A stretch of 21,469 nucleotides of DNA from Apostichopus parvimensis (GCA_000934455.1 KN883322.1:165908-187376), one strand, 5' to 3'; positions 7,802 through 17,975 are shown, counted from the stretch's first letter. Numbers and translations are program-made. The notes: generated by a model from the sequence alone, not told the origin.

Positions 7802-9218
7802 GCTTCTCGTCTCCCCCTTGTCAAACCAAGACCTCATTACAAACTACCCCTTACGTTGTTTATCATCTTAGCAAGTACTGTACGAGTCAAAAGCGGGGGA
7901 TTTCTTTCAGATTCATTAATTAGGGATGTCTCCTCATTGTTTAAGTATTGCGTGTACGACATTTATAATATTTGGACATTATATCAGTCTGCTTACACAG
8001 GTTACTGACGAACCTTATGTTCTCTTTTTTTTAATTAAGTATGGATCTTTTCGTGCCGGATATGTAAACATTGCAAGTGTTTATTCGTATCAGCGAGAGT
8101 TTTTTCCCCGAATGTCTGGACTTGGCCAAACAGCGGACTTGTAATACTTCATGATTATTATTAGTAGCGTTATTTTGTGAACATTTCCTTGTTGGAAGTT
8201 TTGTAAGTTTTTAATGATTAGAAGTAGTCCAATATAAACAGTTAAGGCAGAAACGAAGCAACATATCATTTGGAACCGTTTAGAAGAATACATTCATTGA
8301 AACTATATCACATCCTGTGTTTGTTACATGCAGGTTTGATAAAGTGGATCATGAAAATTCGAATTGGTAAATTAAAAATTAAGCAGGATTCAAGAGTAGT
8401 TAATTGTTATAGTGGACATGGAATGATGCAAATGAAAATTAATTATTGATCAACAGGGGTGGATGGCAGCAAATGTATCTAGTTAATATTTAATAACCCA
8501 TAAAAATAAATTAAATGCAACTCACGTTTAATTTTGTTGAAGTTTGCAAATCATACGGTAAAATATATAATCAGTGTCAGTTTATGTTAAAACCGATGAT
8601 ATGCCTTAGGTTGCAGGTACGTGTTACCAATAAATACATTCAAAAAGTCGGAAATCCTCCCTCGTGAAAATGGGAATCATTTGGATGAATTTTTATATAA
8701 TTCTATAATCATATTCCACTCTTTCACTTGATTTGAAAATATTCTGAAAAACCTGCGCAAGCATCATGATGACCATCATGACTCCATTGAAAAAATTTGT
8801 ACTTTTGCTTTGACCTATTAAAATTCTTGGGTTATTAGAATAGTGCATTTCTTTGGTCATGAGAGACAACTGTAGTATAGCTAACAGTTTAGAATATTAT
8901 AAACATTTGGATTGCGTTTCCCGTCCTTTTATCAGTAACATACAAATTCAATTGGTAACGTACCTTGGTTAAGTTACAAAGTGCAGATGTTATCAAGATA
9001 TTCCATCCACACTTCATGATGAAGTTAGCTGTAATATTTAAACATTAAATTCAAACTGGTACATAGAGAGGAAATTTCATGACCATTCAGGGTTTGGCAG
9101 TTGTTTTTGCCGTCTGCATTTTCCTTTAAAGGATGAATTTTCTCACAGAAAACACATCAATTCAGTACTATGTGATATTCAATATTCTAGTTTAATTATA
9201 TATTTATATTTGTATATT
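7802..9218. other. AT-rich stretch, no gene supported
   Basis: ATG frames at 7926-8144 (plus, 72 codons) and 8090-8293 (minus, 67 codons) overlap each other and have AT-driven composition. CATCATGATG near 8762-8771 is a perfect 10-bp palindrome. No repeat family was recognised. Confidence 0.35.
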
Positions 9219-9387
9219 GCTGTCTGTTCAGAGAGAGAATTGTTGGTTTGACATTTGACCCCGGGTCACTGCTGTCTGTTCAGAGAGAGAATCGTTGGTT
9301 TGACATTTGACCCCGGGTCACTGCTGTCTGTTCAGAGAGAGAATCGTTGGTTTGACATTTGACCCCAGGTCACTGCTGTCTGTTCAG
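9219..9387 (+). repeat. 52-bp tandem repeat, 3.25 copies
   Basis: Copies start with GCTGTCTGTTCAGAGAGAGA at 9219, 9271 and 9323, and a partial copy starts at 9375. The copies are nearly identical: one T/C difference in the first and one G/A difference in the third. Copies one and two contain TGACCCCGGGTCA (9256-9268, 9308-9320). The third has TGACCCCAGGTCA (9360-9372). The high identity implies a recent duplication. Confidence 0.95.
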
Positions 9388-9600
9388 CGCCATACTCTTT
9401 TGCCAAGTCATGTTATTTTGTTTTCGTTAGAGAGATCGATTTGAGACCTCCATAAATTCTTAACGTTTCCTTGTCCCACATTTCTCCTTCCTTTCCATCC
9501 CGCATTTCTCTCTAATTGTCGAATAATTCATCCTCTTCCATACATCTCCGTACATTAAGTGCAAGCTCAAGTCATTCAGTGTTATAGCTATGTAGTTTTC
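9388..9600. other. Pyrimidine-rich non-coding stretch
   Basis: Roughly 9470-9550 is enriched in C and T on the plus strand (TTTCTCCTTCCTTTCC and similar). No gene is supported. Confidence 0.3.
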
Positions 9601-9689
9601 TGGTCGCTCCCTGCAGGGTAATCCATGAGGCTCCTATACGGGTTAAGTTGACAGGAGGCATCTATGCCATTATGGATTGAGGGCGACCA
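9601..9689. repeat. 89-bp stem-loop with two perfect 7-bp stems
   Basis: TGGTCGC (9601-9607) pairs with GCGACCA (9683-9689), and AATCCAT (9620-9626) pairs with ATGGATT (9672-9678). The left bulge between them carries CCCTGCAGGG, itself a palindrome. The loop holds a weaker GGCTCCT/AGGAGGC pairing. A GAA-rich purine tract follows. It could be a structured RNA, part of a mobile element or coincidence. I do not recognise the family. Confidence 0.45.
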
Positions 9690-10345
9690 TTAACACTACA
9701 CCAAAGAGGGAGAAGAAGAAGTGTAATTAATGCTCGCTACCATGTAAGCAAGTAGTTAAGTGCCTGAAGAGACAAGCTGAAGAGTAATGTCAATAAAATC
9801 GGATAAATCCAGCAGATTAAAAACTTGCATTTGCTGTTATCGGAATCTGGATAAAAGAGGATTTTTCCTTGTCACTTTATTTCGGTCTCCTCTATAATTC
9901 CGTCTGAAGTGTTTAAGTGCAGTAACTGATTTTACGCCTTCTCTAAAGGAAAAAGTACAATGGGTGATGAAGTTCCCAAACAGGTCGTGTTCGTAAACTG
10001 ATTAAGTCGATTCTCAAAGCATCTCTTTTAAAGTTTTAATTGAGGAAAACAAAGGTTAGATTAAAAGACATTTAATTGGCTTAAATGCTTCAAACCTACC
10101 GTCTTTTTTATTGGACAGGATTTAAATTTGGAAATATTATATTAACCAACAAAATGATTATTAATTAAATTCTGTAATGAAATTCTCTGTACATAACTGA
10201 TATTTGTCAAGTACCTTTTAATGAATCTATCTAATTTCCACTTTGTCCCAACACCTGTTTATTTAAGTGTCGTAAATGTGAAACTGCCAATCTGCAAAAC
10301 TTTCTACGAATATTTCCTCTCCGGTTTGTTCGTTCAAAGAAACGT
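9690..10345. other. AT-rich stretch, no gene supported
   Basis: A 76-codon plus-strand ATG frame begins at 10221. Its second half is antisense to the minus-strand open frame at 10346-10519 and its first half is AT-driven, so I do not call it. Confidence 0.3.
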
Positions 10346-10519
10346 TTATCCATATATATCTATAACTGCCTGCTCAACAGCTTTACAGCATTGCAGCTGT
10401 TTATCTAGTGTTGCGCCCTCAAGTCTTATGTCAAGGTCCAGTAGCACTTGACATTGCATTGCACGCTCTCCCAATTCGCTGGCGAGTTCTCTAACCGGTT
10501 CAAACACTCGATGAAAATT
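10346..10519 (-). CDS. Possible exon or gene remnant, unrecognised helical peptide
   Basis: The minus strand is open for 57 codons from 10519 to TAA at 10346-10348, directly after an in-frame TGA. It reads (in part) EPVRELASELGERAMQCQVL, continuing with LDLDIRLEGATLDKQLQCC. It lacks the Asn/Ile/Lys/Tyr excess of chance translation in this window. The spacing of Leu, Val and Ile suits an amphipathic or coiled-coil helix. GC content is raised relative to both sides. There is no early ATG, so it would have to be an internal or terminal exon, but I see no strong 3' splice site on the 5' side. It could also be a chance frame or a piece of a mobile-element protein. Confidence 0.25.
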   Translation of the reverse strand, partial: NFHRVFEPVRELASELGERAMQCQVLLDLDIRLEGATLDKQLQCCKAVEQAVIDIYG

Positions 10520-10660
10520 TCAAGGTCTGATTGCTTGAAGCCATGAACTTATAAAGCCCAAAAAGGAATACAAAAAAATAGTTTAAAGCCTGGCTCTGGC
10601 CTAAACAAAAGTTGAGTGCAGTTTAAAGTAACAATTTGATTTTTTCGTGCTCACTTTGAA

Positions 10661-10687
10661 TGTTAATTAATTGTTAATTGTTAATTG
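10661..10687 (+). repeat. TTAATTG simple repeat
   Basis: GTTAATT-type heptamers run in near-perfect tandem for about four units. This is a short AT-rich microsatellite. Confidence 0.75.
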
Positions 10688-11887
10688 CATACTTTGCATA
10701 TAAGACTCTGGTCTGAGGATTGTACCATTTGAACCAATAACTTATGGACCAATGGAAGACTGCACAGGTCCATTATACTCAAGAAACTTGAGGGAGTGAA
10801 CTTGCTTAAATGTGGATTGCATAATGTTTATGCATGGCAACAAGCTATGTTTTGCAATAAATGAGCTAATAATGGAATTATGAAACATAAAATCTCTCTT
10901 TATTTCTGCAAGATGATAATACAAAAAATACATAGAAGATAGTACAAAAGCATGAAAATGTTGAAGTATACATACAGTCATCACAAGAACAATCTTATTT
11001 ACAATGTAATTATCACTGCGGGGGAGACCTGGCAGAAGCAATGCTTATATAAATTCCCAGGCCACCCTCTATACTTAATTGATTTACTTATTACTAAACT
11101 TTAACTTATAAAAAGAAGCAGGTAGAAAAAATAAAAAAGAAAGGATCAGTACAAACAAAAACCCAAAGAACTCGACCCCAAAATGAATGTGACCATCATA
11201 AATGCATTTAGTAATTCATAGCACTACAACATTACTAATTCTGATCAGGCATCGATGCAGAAATTTTAAAGAAAATATTTCAGAGAGAGTTCAGTTTCTT
11301 TCACTAGATGATTTTAATGTTGTACTTCAGTAATGTCACTAAGTATCATGTTTACAAATGACACGCAGGTTTAATTAGGCTGGATGACCATATTTGGGAA
11401 TATCGACGCATTGAGATCAGGTTCAATAAACATCCATGTTCAAAACGCATGAATGTTAGACTATAACATTTTTTGTATCATGATAATGTTACTAAGAGCA
11501 TCCAGGTATTTGGATTTCCAAACTGGGTCATTACTAGCGTTGTTGCGATGTTTATAAATCAGTGAGCGATATATCGACATGAGTTTATTGCCATATATAC
11601 CAGCTCACATGATAGCGCAATACTTCTAACTGATGAATACAAACATAAAACGAGACATTTTTACCAAAAAAATTCCAAGTAATTTTTATAATGAACCACT
11701 CCATGAATGAAGAACATTTTGTTGACAATACTTTTTTTTTTATCTTGCTGGCATTGTGATTTAAATTATTTCCTTTGCACCGGGTTTATGATGTTTAAAG
11801 TGAAATGGTTGCTTCTACGATTTCCGATAATGTTTAATGTAAACCTGGCTTGACATGTAAGCCTACAATGGAGTGACGACCTTCCTT
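10688..11887. other. AT-rich stretch, no gene supported
   Basis: A 99-codon minus-strand ATG frame at 10742-11041 (MLLPGLPRSDNYIVNKIVLV...) is the longest here. It has no recognisable domain and a composition expected of AT-rich DNA. A T run lies near 11731-11741. Confidence 0.35.
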
Positions 11888-11914
11888 ACTGGAATCAAAC
11901 CTCTGGACATACAA

Positions 11915-12036
11915 TCAGTGCCCATGGCCTAGTCGGTTAGGTTTTCTGCCTATAAAGAGAGCAGCCAGGGTTTGAATCCTGGTGGAGGCTGGAAATTTTT
12001 TAACTGTTCTGGGTTTTCCATCTCATTACCTTCTCA
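11915..12036 (+). mobile_element. tRNA-derived SINE (degenerate tRNA head plus short body)
   Basis: TGGCCTAGTCGGTTAGG (11925-11941) matches the tRNA A box and D arm. GGTTTGAATCC (11969-11979) matches the B box GGTTCGANTCC with one change. The spacing between the boxes suits a tRNA gene, and the T stem CCAGG/CCTGG is intact. The acceptor ends do not pair, and the anticodon arm is unclear, so a working tRNA is unlikely. A tRNA-unrelated tail containing CTGGGTTTTCCATCTCATT follows, ending near an AT palindrome. This is the usual form of a SINE transcribed by RNA polymerase III from the internal promoter. Confidence 0.65.
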
Positions 12037-12056
12037 AATATATAGATCTATATATT
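12037..12056. repeat. 20-bp perfect palindrome
   Basis: AATATATAGATCTATATATT is self-complementary and sits just after the SINE body. It may represent the element's simple-repeat tail. Confidence 0.7.
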
Positions 12057-12387
12057 ATAAAACTGGTTGATATGTTATCTCAGAAGTTACCACTAACTGT
12101 TGCTATTATTTTACAGTATGTGATGTTGTCATAATTTCTGGCATTTGTATTTGTGAAGTGGATATGATTTCGTAATAAGACTAAATGAGGTGACTGCATG
12201 AAAACGTAATCCGTAATCCATCACTCAAGTGTACAAAACAATTGCACTAAGTATACAGGAGTATAAAATGACCCAGGTAACACTGCAGTATACATTTAAT
12301 GTTTGGAAAGCTAAGAGTTATCAATTTGTCAGATTGCTGCTTTCACAAAGATCGCATAGTTTATTTATGAAGGCTTTCTAGTAAAGT

Positions 12388-12436
12388 ACATGCAAATGTT
12401 ACATGGCTACATATGCTAAAGAATAATGTGAAGATA
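12388..12436 (+). repeat. 49-bp dispersed repeat, copy 1
   Basis: The segment starting ACATGCAAATGTTACATGG and ending GAATAATGTGAAGATA recurs at 17300-17349 with only one inserted base and about one substitution. Flanks on both sides are unrelated, so the match is sharply bounded. It includes an ATGCAAAT octamer. Confidence 0.85.
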
Positions 12437-13030
12437 AAACCCAGCTTGTTATGCAACTTTAATTAAAGACCATTTAACAACAGTATTCTTAAACTATCAC
12501 AAACAATGGGAAATATGTAACACCAGTTTACTTATTCTGTGTTAATTTGAAATAATCCTATCTTCTTTAAGATATCAAACATCTGCGACATAAGAAAGGA
12601 ATGGTATACATGTATGGTCTATGAACTGTTTGAAATTTATCACTGACATTGTATTGATCTCCAAGCCAGTAACCTTCTTGTCTCAAACACTAGTGTCAAA
12701 ACACGAATATATTGTCATATATGCCATAGATCTATAAATGGGAAGAGCCCTTATTGTCAAGTATGAAAGCTAAACAATAACTTGTTGTTTTGGTTTCGAT
12801 GACAAAACAGACCTTTGTCATTGTGACAAAGTGTATGTAACTGTACTTATGTGTGCGTATATATGTGCATGTACGTGCATCTGCGTGCGTTTCTTTCAAT
12901 TAATATTTAGCCTAATAGATGTCAAGCAACATCCCAACAGTTTTCCATTTTATCTGTTGTGTAATAATGCCAGATGGTTTTGTAGGAAGTTTTGAGGGTT
13001 CTGAACTGGGAAAGGTTATTGTAGAAAGCT
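12437..13030. other. AT-rich stretch with alternating purine-pyrimidine tract
   Basis: From about 12828 to 12890 GT/AC/GC-type dinucleotides alternate (GTGTGCGTATATATGTGCAT and similar), which can adopt Z-DNA. No gene is supported. Confidence 0.35.
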
Positions 13031-13031
13031 T

Positions 13032-13135
13032 GCAGGCCCATAGCCAGGAATTATTATTATTTGGAGGAGCACCGGCCATTTAAGGTGGGGCACCAACAAT
13101 TTAAAGAGGGGGCACCAACATTTTTTCAGTGGGGT
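13032..13135 (+). mobile_element. Possible fragment of a hAT-type miniature element
   Basis: CAGGCCCATAGCCAGG at 13032-13047 resembles the end of widespread hAT-derived miniature elements in marine animals, from general familiarity. It is followed by three GGCACC words (two of them GGGGCACCAACA), which are themselves a short diverged tandem repeat. I found no matching right-hand inverted end, so at best this is a truncated copy. Confidence 0.35.
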
Positions 13136-13199
13136 ATGTAACTAGTGTCTTGTAACTTATGAAGTGTTCTTAAACATTGTGGCTAAGACAGTTGCGGGG

Positions 13200-13495
13200 A
13201 ACATTGGCGGTGGGGAGGAGGAACACTGTAGTCTACAGGATGTTCTCCGTCTGGCATATTTGGGTCTGGAATTGCTAGTAACATGCTGTGGGAGGGGAGT
13301 AGGGGGAGGGGGGAGAAGGAGGAACAAGTATTCTGCACGGGAGGCTTGCTAGTAACATATGCCGGGGATTGGGGGTGGGGATGGGAAAAGGAGGAACACA
13401 GTTTGCAGGATGTAGTTCTGTCTGGCATAGTTAGGTCTGAACTTCCTTGCTAGTAACAAATGCTGGGGAGGGGGGTGGGGGAGTGGGGGTTATTC
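13200..13495 (+). repeat. Variable-length G-rich tandem repeat, about 3.5 units
   Basis: Units begin with AACAT or AACAAATGC after TTGCTAGT, at 13200, 13280, 13354 and 13455, with lengths of 80, 74 and 101 bp and a partial last copy. Each has a G-rich part, then GGAGGAACA, and units A and C continue with GCAGGATGT-like and TCTGTCTGGCATA-like words. The G tracts at about 13288-13318, 13364-13386 and 13464-13489 have strong G-quadruplex potential. The open frames on both strands (62 and 81 codons) are by-products. Confidence 0.8.
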
Positions 13496-14205
13496 TACCA
13501 AACCATTGCATTCATATATAGGTGGCATGACTTATGTTAGCTCTAGTGTTGGTGTTTATTTTTGGAATACACACATCTCTTTCTGGTAATTATTATACAA
13601 TATCAGAGCTTCTGCATAAAATACAAAACAGTGGTTGGATGTTGGTAATTGTGTTTTTATTTTAATAAGAGGGTTAAAAGTTATCCTGAATAGATAGCTA
13701 CCAAAGGTTATTATTTTGTAGGTCCATCCAGTTTGCATAAGTTAGGTTTCTTCGAATTACACTTAAATTTTTTCAGTTCCTAAGATTCTGCACCCAGTAT
13801 AATACACATCTAAGAATTGTCCCTTCAAGAGTTTTATTAGCCTGCTTCAAACATCAACGCATTTATGATCGACACATCGCATGTCAAATGACACGAGAAG
13901 CAATTTAAACAGGGAGTATTCATTTCACGAACAGGAGTATCAACTAATTGATAATTGTCATGTTTGGCCTTTCATGCTTCTAAATGGGAAATGTCAAGAA
14001 AAGTAATTTTAAAAATGGGCTGTTAACATAATTCCTCTCCAATGTACGAGCTTAAACCAGTTTCAGCGGTAGGTCTACGGTCGTAAAACTGTGCCCTCTG
14101 TGAAAAGTCACTTTCGATATGACAAAGATCTGATGACTCAAAGGATATCAAACTGTAAATATGTGAAACAAAATGAACTAATATTTCTTCCGAGTTCTCT
14201 CTGTT
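13496..14205. other. AT-rich stretch, no gene supported
   Basis: A 60-codon minus-strand ATG frame at 13556-13738 is AT-driven. Nothing else was recognised. Confidence 0.3.
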
Positions 14206-14209
14206 ATAG

Positions 14210-14352
14210 ATGGAACTTCTAATGTCCTGCTTTGTTTATTTTGTTCTTGCCATTTTGTAACTTTTAGTATATTTGTATTTGTATAATACTGTTTTTTTTT
14301 GGGAGAGTTCAGTTACCCTTTGTGGGGTTTAATAAAGTTTATCTTATCTTAA
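14210..14352 (+). mobile_element. LINE-like 3' end with AATAAA and short tail repeat
   Basis: The stretch ends with GGGGTTTAATAAAGTTTATC followed by TTATCTTA. A polyadenylation-type AATAAA (14331-14336) directly before a short TTATC repeat is a common arrangement at the 3' end of non-LTR retrotransposons. No coding part is visible upstream, so this would be a strongly 5'-truncated copy. The left boundary is a guess. A gene's 3' UTR end is the alternative. Confidence 0.4.
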
Positions 14353-15808
14353 TACTGTAATATAGGATGTAACATTCAGAATAAAGAGGTTTGAAGGGTA
14401 ATTGTAAATCCTTTGTGAATTTCTGATCCTTTATTTTTTTTTGTGAACCTTTATGCTAGACTACAAAAACATGTTTAGTTTCGTAACTTTCAGTTGAAGA
14501 GATATCCGGGTGGCAGACATCGTAACACTTGAATTTCTTTACGCTGCTAAAGTCATAGAAAATAAGTCACTCAATAGCTTTTGCTATTAACTGTACCAAA
14601 GAGGTGATTTGTTGAAGTTAACTTGGTACCCTTAGGAATGTATTAGACTGACCTGATCGTTTCATCAGAATACAAATACAAATAAAATAACATCATAATT
14701 TTCTTCAACATTCTTGGGTGGATAAATGTTTCATTTTATTAGATGCAGCAAGCTTAATTTGCAATTTTTATGAAATTATAAAATTTGTCTTAATGATATT
14801 ATTCATGATGATGTTCAACAGATCCATGAATTGCCCCCACCTCCCAATAAAAACACTTGTACTACAAAATTTTGACATGATTATTGCTGTTCTGTCATCC
14901 GACAACGATTCCTTCAAAATTTCGTTCAAACTGAAACCTGCAGCCGATTGGACAGTTTTAAAAAATGCACATTTGTCACTCATGTGTGCTTGAAACTGAA
15001 AGCTATTTGAACCACTCAACTTGCTTGGAGATGTTAATAAAACTATGTTTGAAGTTTTCAAAAGATGGAATATTAACTTTTATGATTTATCATCTTTTTC
15101 TTGAGCAGTAGTTTTAGTATGTCTTAACATTCACCTTTAAATTTCAAAGAGTGAAAATTCAATCTTATAGAGTTGCACAAGATGATCACTCTTTTGAGGA
15201 ATGTCACTCTTACCAAAAGGGTGGGGGTCAGGTTAAAGAAAAAAAATATATATATATAAATAAGAGGATACTTTTGCATAATTTGGGGCTAAAATTTGTA
15301 GGATTTTATTCTTAGGAAATTGTAAAATTCACTTCTGAAAAGTGTGACCATTTTGTATATGGAGTTGAGAGTAATGTTTGGTGTAGTGAGTTATAGCATT
15401 AACTCAATTGAAAAGCAAAAGACCTCCCAAAAATGTTAAAAACACAAACGATAAAAAATATAGGAAGAGGGGAAAAAAGAAAACAAAATTGGAAGGAAAC
15501 AGAAAGATAAAACAATAGAAGGAGAAAAAAGCAACGACAACAACTACAGCAAAAATATCTTACTTTGTCAACTTTCAGGACATTTATTAATAAATTTTAA
15601 CCTGAATATACAGGAATCTAACCAACGCATAGGCCTTTGCATTCCATAAGGATAGTTAATAACATTTCTTTGGATGTTAGTGGAACTATTTCTATTTATG
15701 CAATCTATACAAATTCAGTACCTTTCCCCTTGACAGTGCAATGGCATGTAAAATCTGTCGATTTTTGTCCCATTGTGTCATGAAAATGATGTCCCGTACT
15801 TCTCCCAA
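14353..15808. other. AT-rich stretch, no gene supported
   Basis: Opposed ATG frames at 14718-14993 (plus, 91 codons) and 14768-15061 (minus, 97 codons) overlap. The minus one includes AAGFSLNEILKESLSDDRTA, which is mildly protein-like, but I recognise no domain. A (TA)n tract lies near 15247-15260. A purine-rich tract runs from about 15450 to 15535. Confidence 0.3.
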
Positions 15809-15820
15809 CCCCCCCCCCCC
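15809..15820 (+). repeat. Poly-C run of 12
   Basis: An uninterrupted run of 12 C lies about 80 bp before the C-rich minisatellite. Confidence 0.85.
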
Positions 15821-15899
15821 ATCGCTTTACCTCTCCTTTATCACTCTCTAATCCCTCATGTCATCCACCTATCCTGCTCTCATCCATCTTGTCTGAATC

Positions 15900-16375
15900 C
15901 ATCCCCTACCCATTCAACCCCTTCCCATCCAACCCCTTCCCATACAACCCCTTCCATACAACCCATTCCCATACAACCCCTCCCATACAACCCATTCCCA
16001 TCCAACCCCTTCCCATCCAACCCCTTCCATACAATCCCTCCAACCCAACCCCCTCCCATCCAACCCCCTCCCAGCCAAACCCTTCCATACAACCCATTCC
16101 ATACAATCCCTCCAACCCAACCCCCTCCCATCCAACCCCCTCCCATCCAAACCCTTCCCATCCAACCCCTTCCATACAAACCCTTCCCATCCAACCCCTT
16201 CCATACAACCCCTTCCCATCCAAACCCTTCCCATCCAACCCCTTCCATACAACCCCTTCCCATCCAAACCTTTCCATACAACCCCTTCCCATCCAAACCC
16301 TTCCCATCCAACCCCTTCCATACAACCCCTTCCCACCCGACCACTCCCACCAACTCCCTCCCACCCAACCCCTTC
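15900..16375 (+). repeat. C-rich minisatellite of 15-16-bp units, about 475 bp
   Basis: Units such as CCCATCCAACCCCTTC (16 bp) and CCATACAACCCCTTC (15 bp) alternate irregularly across the block. There are local higher-order duplications: one of about 72 bp brings ATACAATCCCTCCAACCC at 16029 back at 16101. The strands are strongly asymmetric, C-rich on plus and G-rich on minus, giving i-motif/G-quadruplex potential. The low-complexity proline/asparagine frames on plus and glycine/tryptophan frames on minus (up to 211 codons) are all by-products; several frames are open at once. Confidence 0.95.
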
Positions 16376-17299
16376 CCCTTCCTGTTAGACTGCCTACCAA
16401 ACAAGTGATTTAAATCATGATAGTGTGCACATAGTACATATTATTTGATCTACTTCTTGTACCTGTGTACAGACCATACTGTCTATTAATTATGCATAAA
16501 TCGCACATTCATCGAGAACACACGTCTGTCAAAGTGTTTTATGTTTCGATGCTTCTTAAAAAATTTCAGAGTGAAAGTATAACTAATTAATATAAAATGA
16601 AAGTTGATTAGTAAATGAATAACCATGCAGCTATATTACTTTCAAGTGATGTTGTATTATGACAGAGTAACACTGAACCCTATGGACAATTAGGGCATAT
16701 TAAAGCATATGTGCATAAAGCATATAAAAGTATCACGAACACCTAGCCAATTTTGCCCCATATTCAGTACTGCATTGGTTGTGTGTGATGATAATCTCAT
16801 TCAAAATCTGTTAAAAGTTTTCGAAAGCTCTTTTCGCTCCCAAGATATATATGCACATTTAAACTTTTGATAATTCTGGGAAACTCCTTTGCAAACTATG
16901 ACGTGGAGTGTTGCGCTCAAAGAATACTTTTGTATATTAATATAATATTTCCAAAAAAAATTGCCTTAGGGCCCACAAACCTGTGTTCAGTGTCCTAGGG
17001 AATAAGGGATAACATAACAGAAAATTAGGCAGTAACTCCCTGTAAATCATCAGTGCGCATAATTAGGTAATGTTTATTCATAAATAAAACTATAATCTGG
17101 AAAGAGACTTGTAAAATGGTCAATCTTTGATGGATTTTGATGGGAGTTGCAGCTATGTTCATGATTTCTAATGCCTATTACTAGAGTGATTAGGTAGGAC
17201 AATGTTGTTCATAGGTGTCCATAGACCTTTAAGGTCATATGTTGGTTTACTGTTTCTAATTCTTTTCATTTTTGCAAACCATAGGTACTCGCAAAATTC
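16376..17299. other. AT-rich stretch, no gene supported
   Basis: AAAGCATAT-type words recur near 16700-16725. No gene or repeat family was recognised. Confidence 0.3.
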
Positions 17300-17349
17300 A
17301 CATGCAAATGTTACATGGCTACATATGCTTAATGAATAATGTGAAGATA
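17300..17349 (+). repeat. 49-bp dispersed repeat, copy 2
   Basis: Near-identical to 12388-12436, in the same orientation about 4.9 kb away. A small stem-loop GCTGTT-AGTCC-AACAGC (17367-17383) follows 17 bp later but is not present beside copy 1. Confidence 0.85.
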
Positions 17350-17441
17350 TATTTGCAAAAATCAGCGCTGTTAGTCCAACAGCTGGTGGTTTTAGCTTAA
17401 GAAACCTACGATTAAGATTATGTTGGCATCTTTTGTCTCTA

Positions 17442-17473
17442 TTTTTTTTTGGGTGGGGGGAGGGGGAACGGGG
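17442..17473 (+). repeat. T run followed by G-rich run
   Basis: Nine T are followed by GGGTGGGGGGAGGGGGAACGGGG. The G part has quadruplex potential. A 117-codon minus-strand frame across 17168-17521 crosses it and is not protein-like. Confidence 0.7.
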
Positions 17474-17975
17474 CTCGGAGGTCATGGGGAAGGGACTATG
17501 TGAACAAAATTTGAACGACATGGGATATCTTAAATTCTTAAGTGGGACTTTGCTCCAACAGTGAAAGAAACAAGCGTCAAAATCATTGCCTCATTTATTG
17601 TGTAACATGTAGACTGAACATATCCAGCAATTTCCCTGTTTGGTTCCTATAGACTACATATAAGGTACATTGTACCTCTGTTAATTGAAGATAATGGTAA
17701 CACTTATGTAAATTTAATGTGTGCATATCTAGGGCAAGAAAGGCTGGACTTGGCCACATCATGGTAGGCAGAGAAGGGAGAAAAAAGGGAAATGGAAGGG
17801 TGTGGCCATGTTATCCAATAAGCCTAGGTTCCCAAACATGAATACATTAACTAAAGGAGGCTGGTTGCTAGTATTGATGTAACACACCTGGCATGATTTT
17901 AATGGTGCACTATCTTGTGTTATCCGTCACATTCTTGACAGCTATACTGCCCTCATTCTGTCTGAATATTTAATA
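17474..17975. other. Non-coding stretch with a small inverted repeat
   Basis: TGGCCACA (17751-17758) and TGTGGCCA (17801-17808) are perfect inverted repeats around a purine-rich loop. No gene is supported. Confidence 0.4.

Noticed and set aside
10588..10603. CCTGGCTCTGGCCTAA as the right end of the CAGGCCCATAGCCAGG element at 13.03 kb
   Set aside because: It lies upstream of the left end, is far away and matches imperfectly.
11919..11990. Functional tRNA gene
   Set aside because: The acceptor ends do not pair, the anticodon arm is unclear and the B box has a change, so a SINE head is the better explanation.
14768..15061. 97-codon minus-strand frame as a gene
   Set aside because: A 91-codon frame overlaps on the opposite strand, composition is AT-driven in both, and no domain is visible.
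15773..16413. Long plus- and minus-strand open frames of up to 211 codons, rich in Pro/Ser/Asn or Gly/Trp
   Set aside because: They are low-complexity translations of the C-rich minisatellite, with several frames open at once on both strands, so they do not indicate a gene.
17168..17521. 117-codon minus-strand frame as a gene
   Set aside because: It runs through a poly-T/poly-G tract and across part of the dispersed 49-bp repeat, and the peptide has no recognisable feature.
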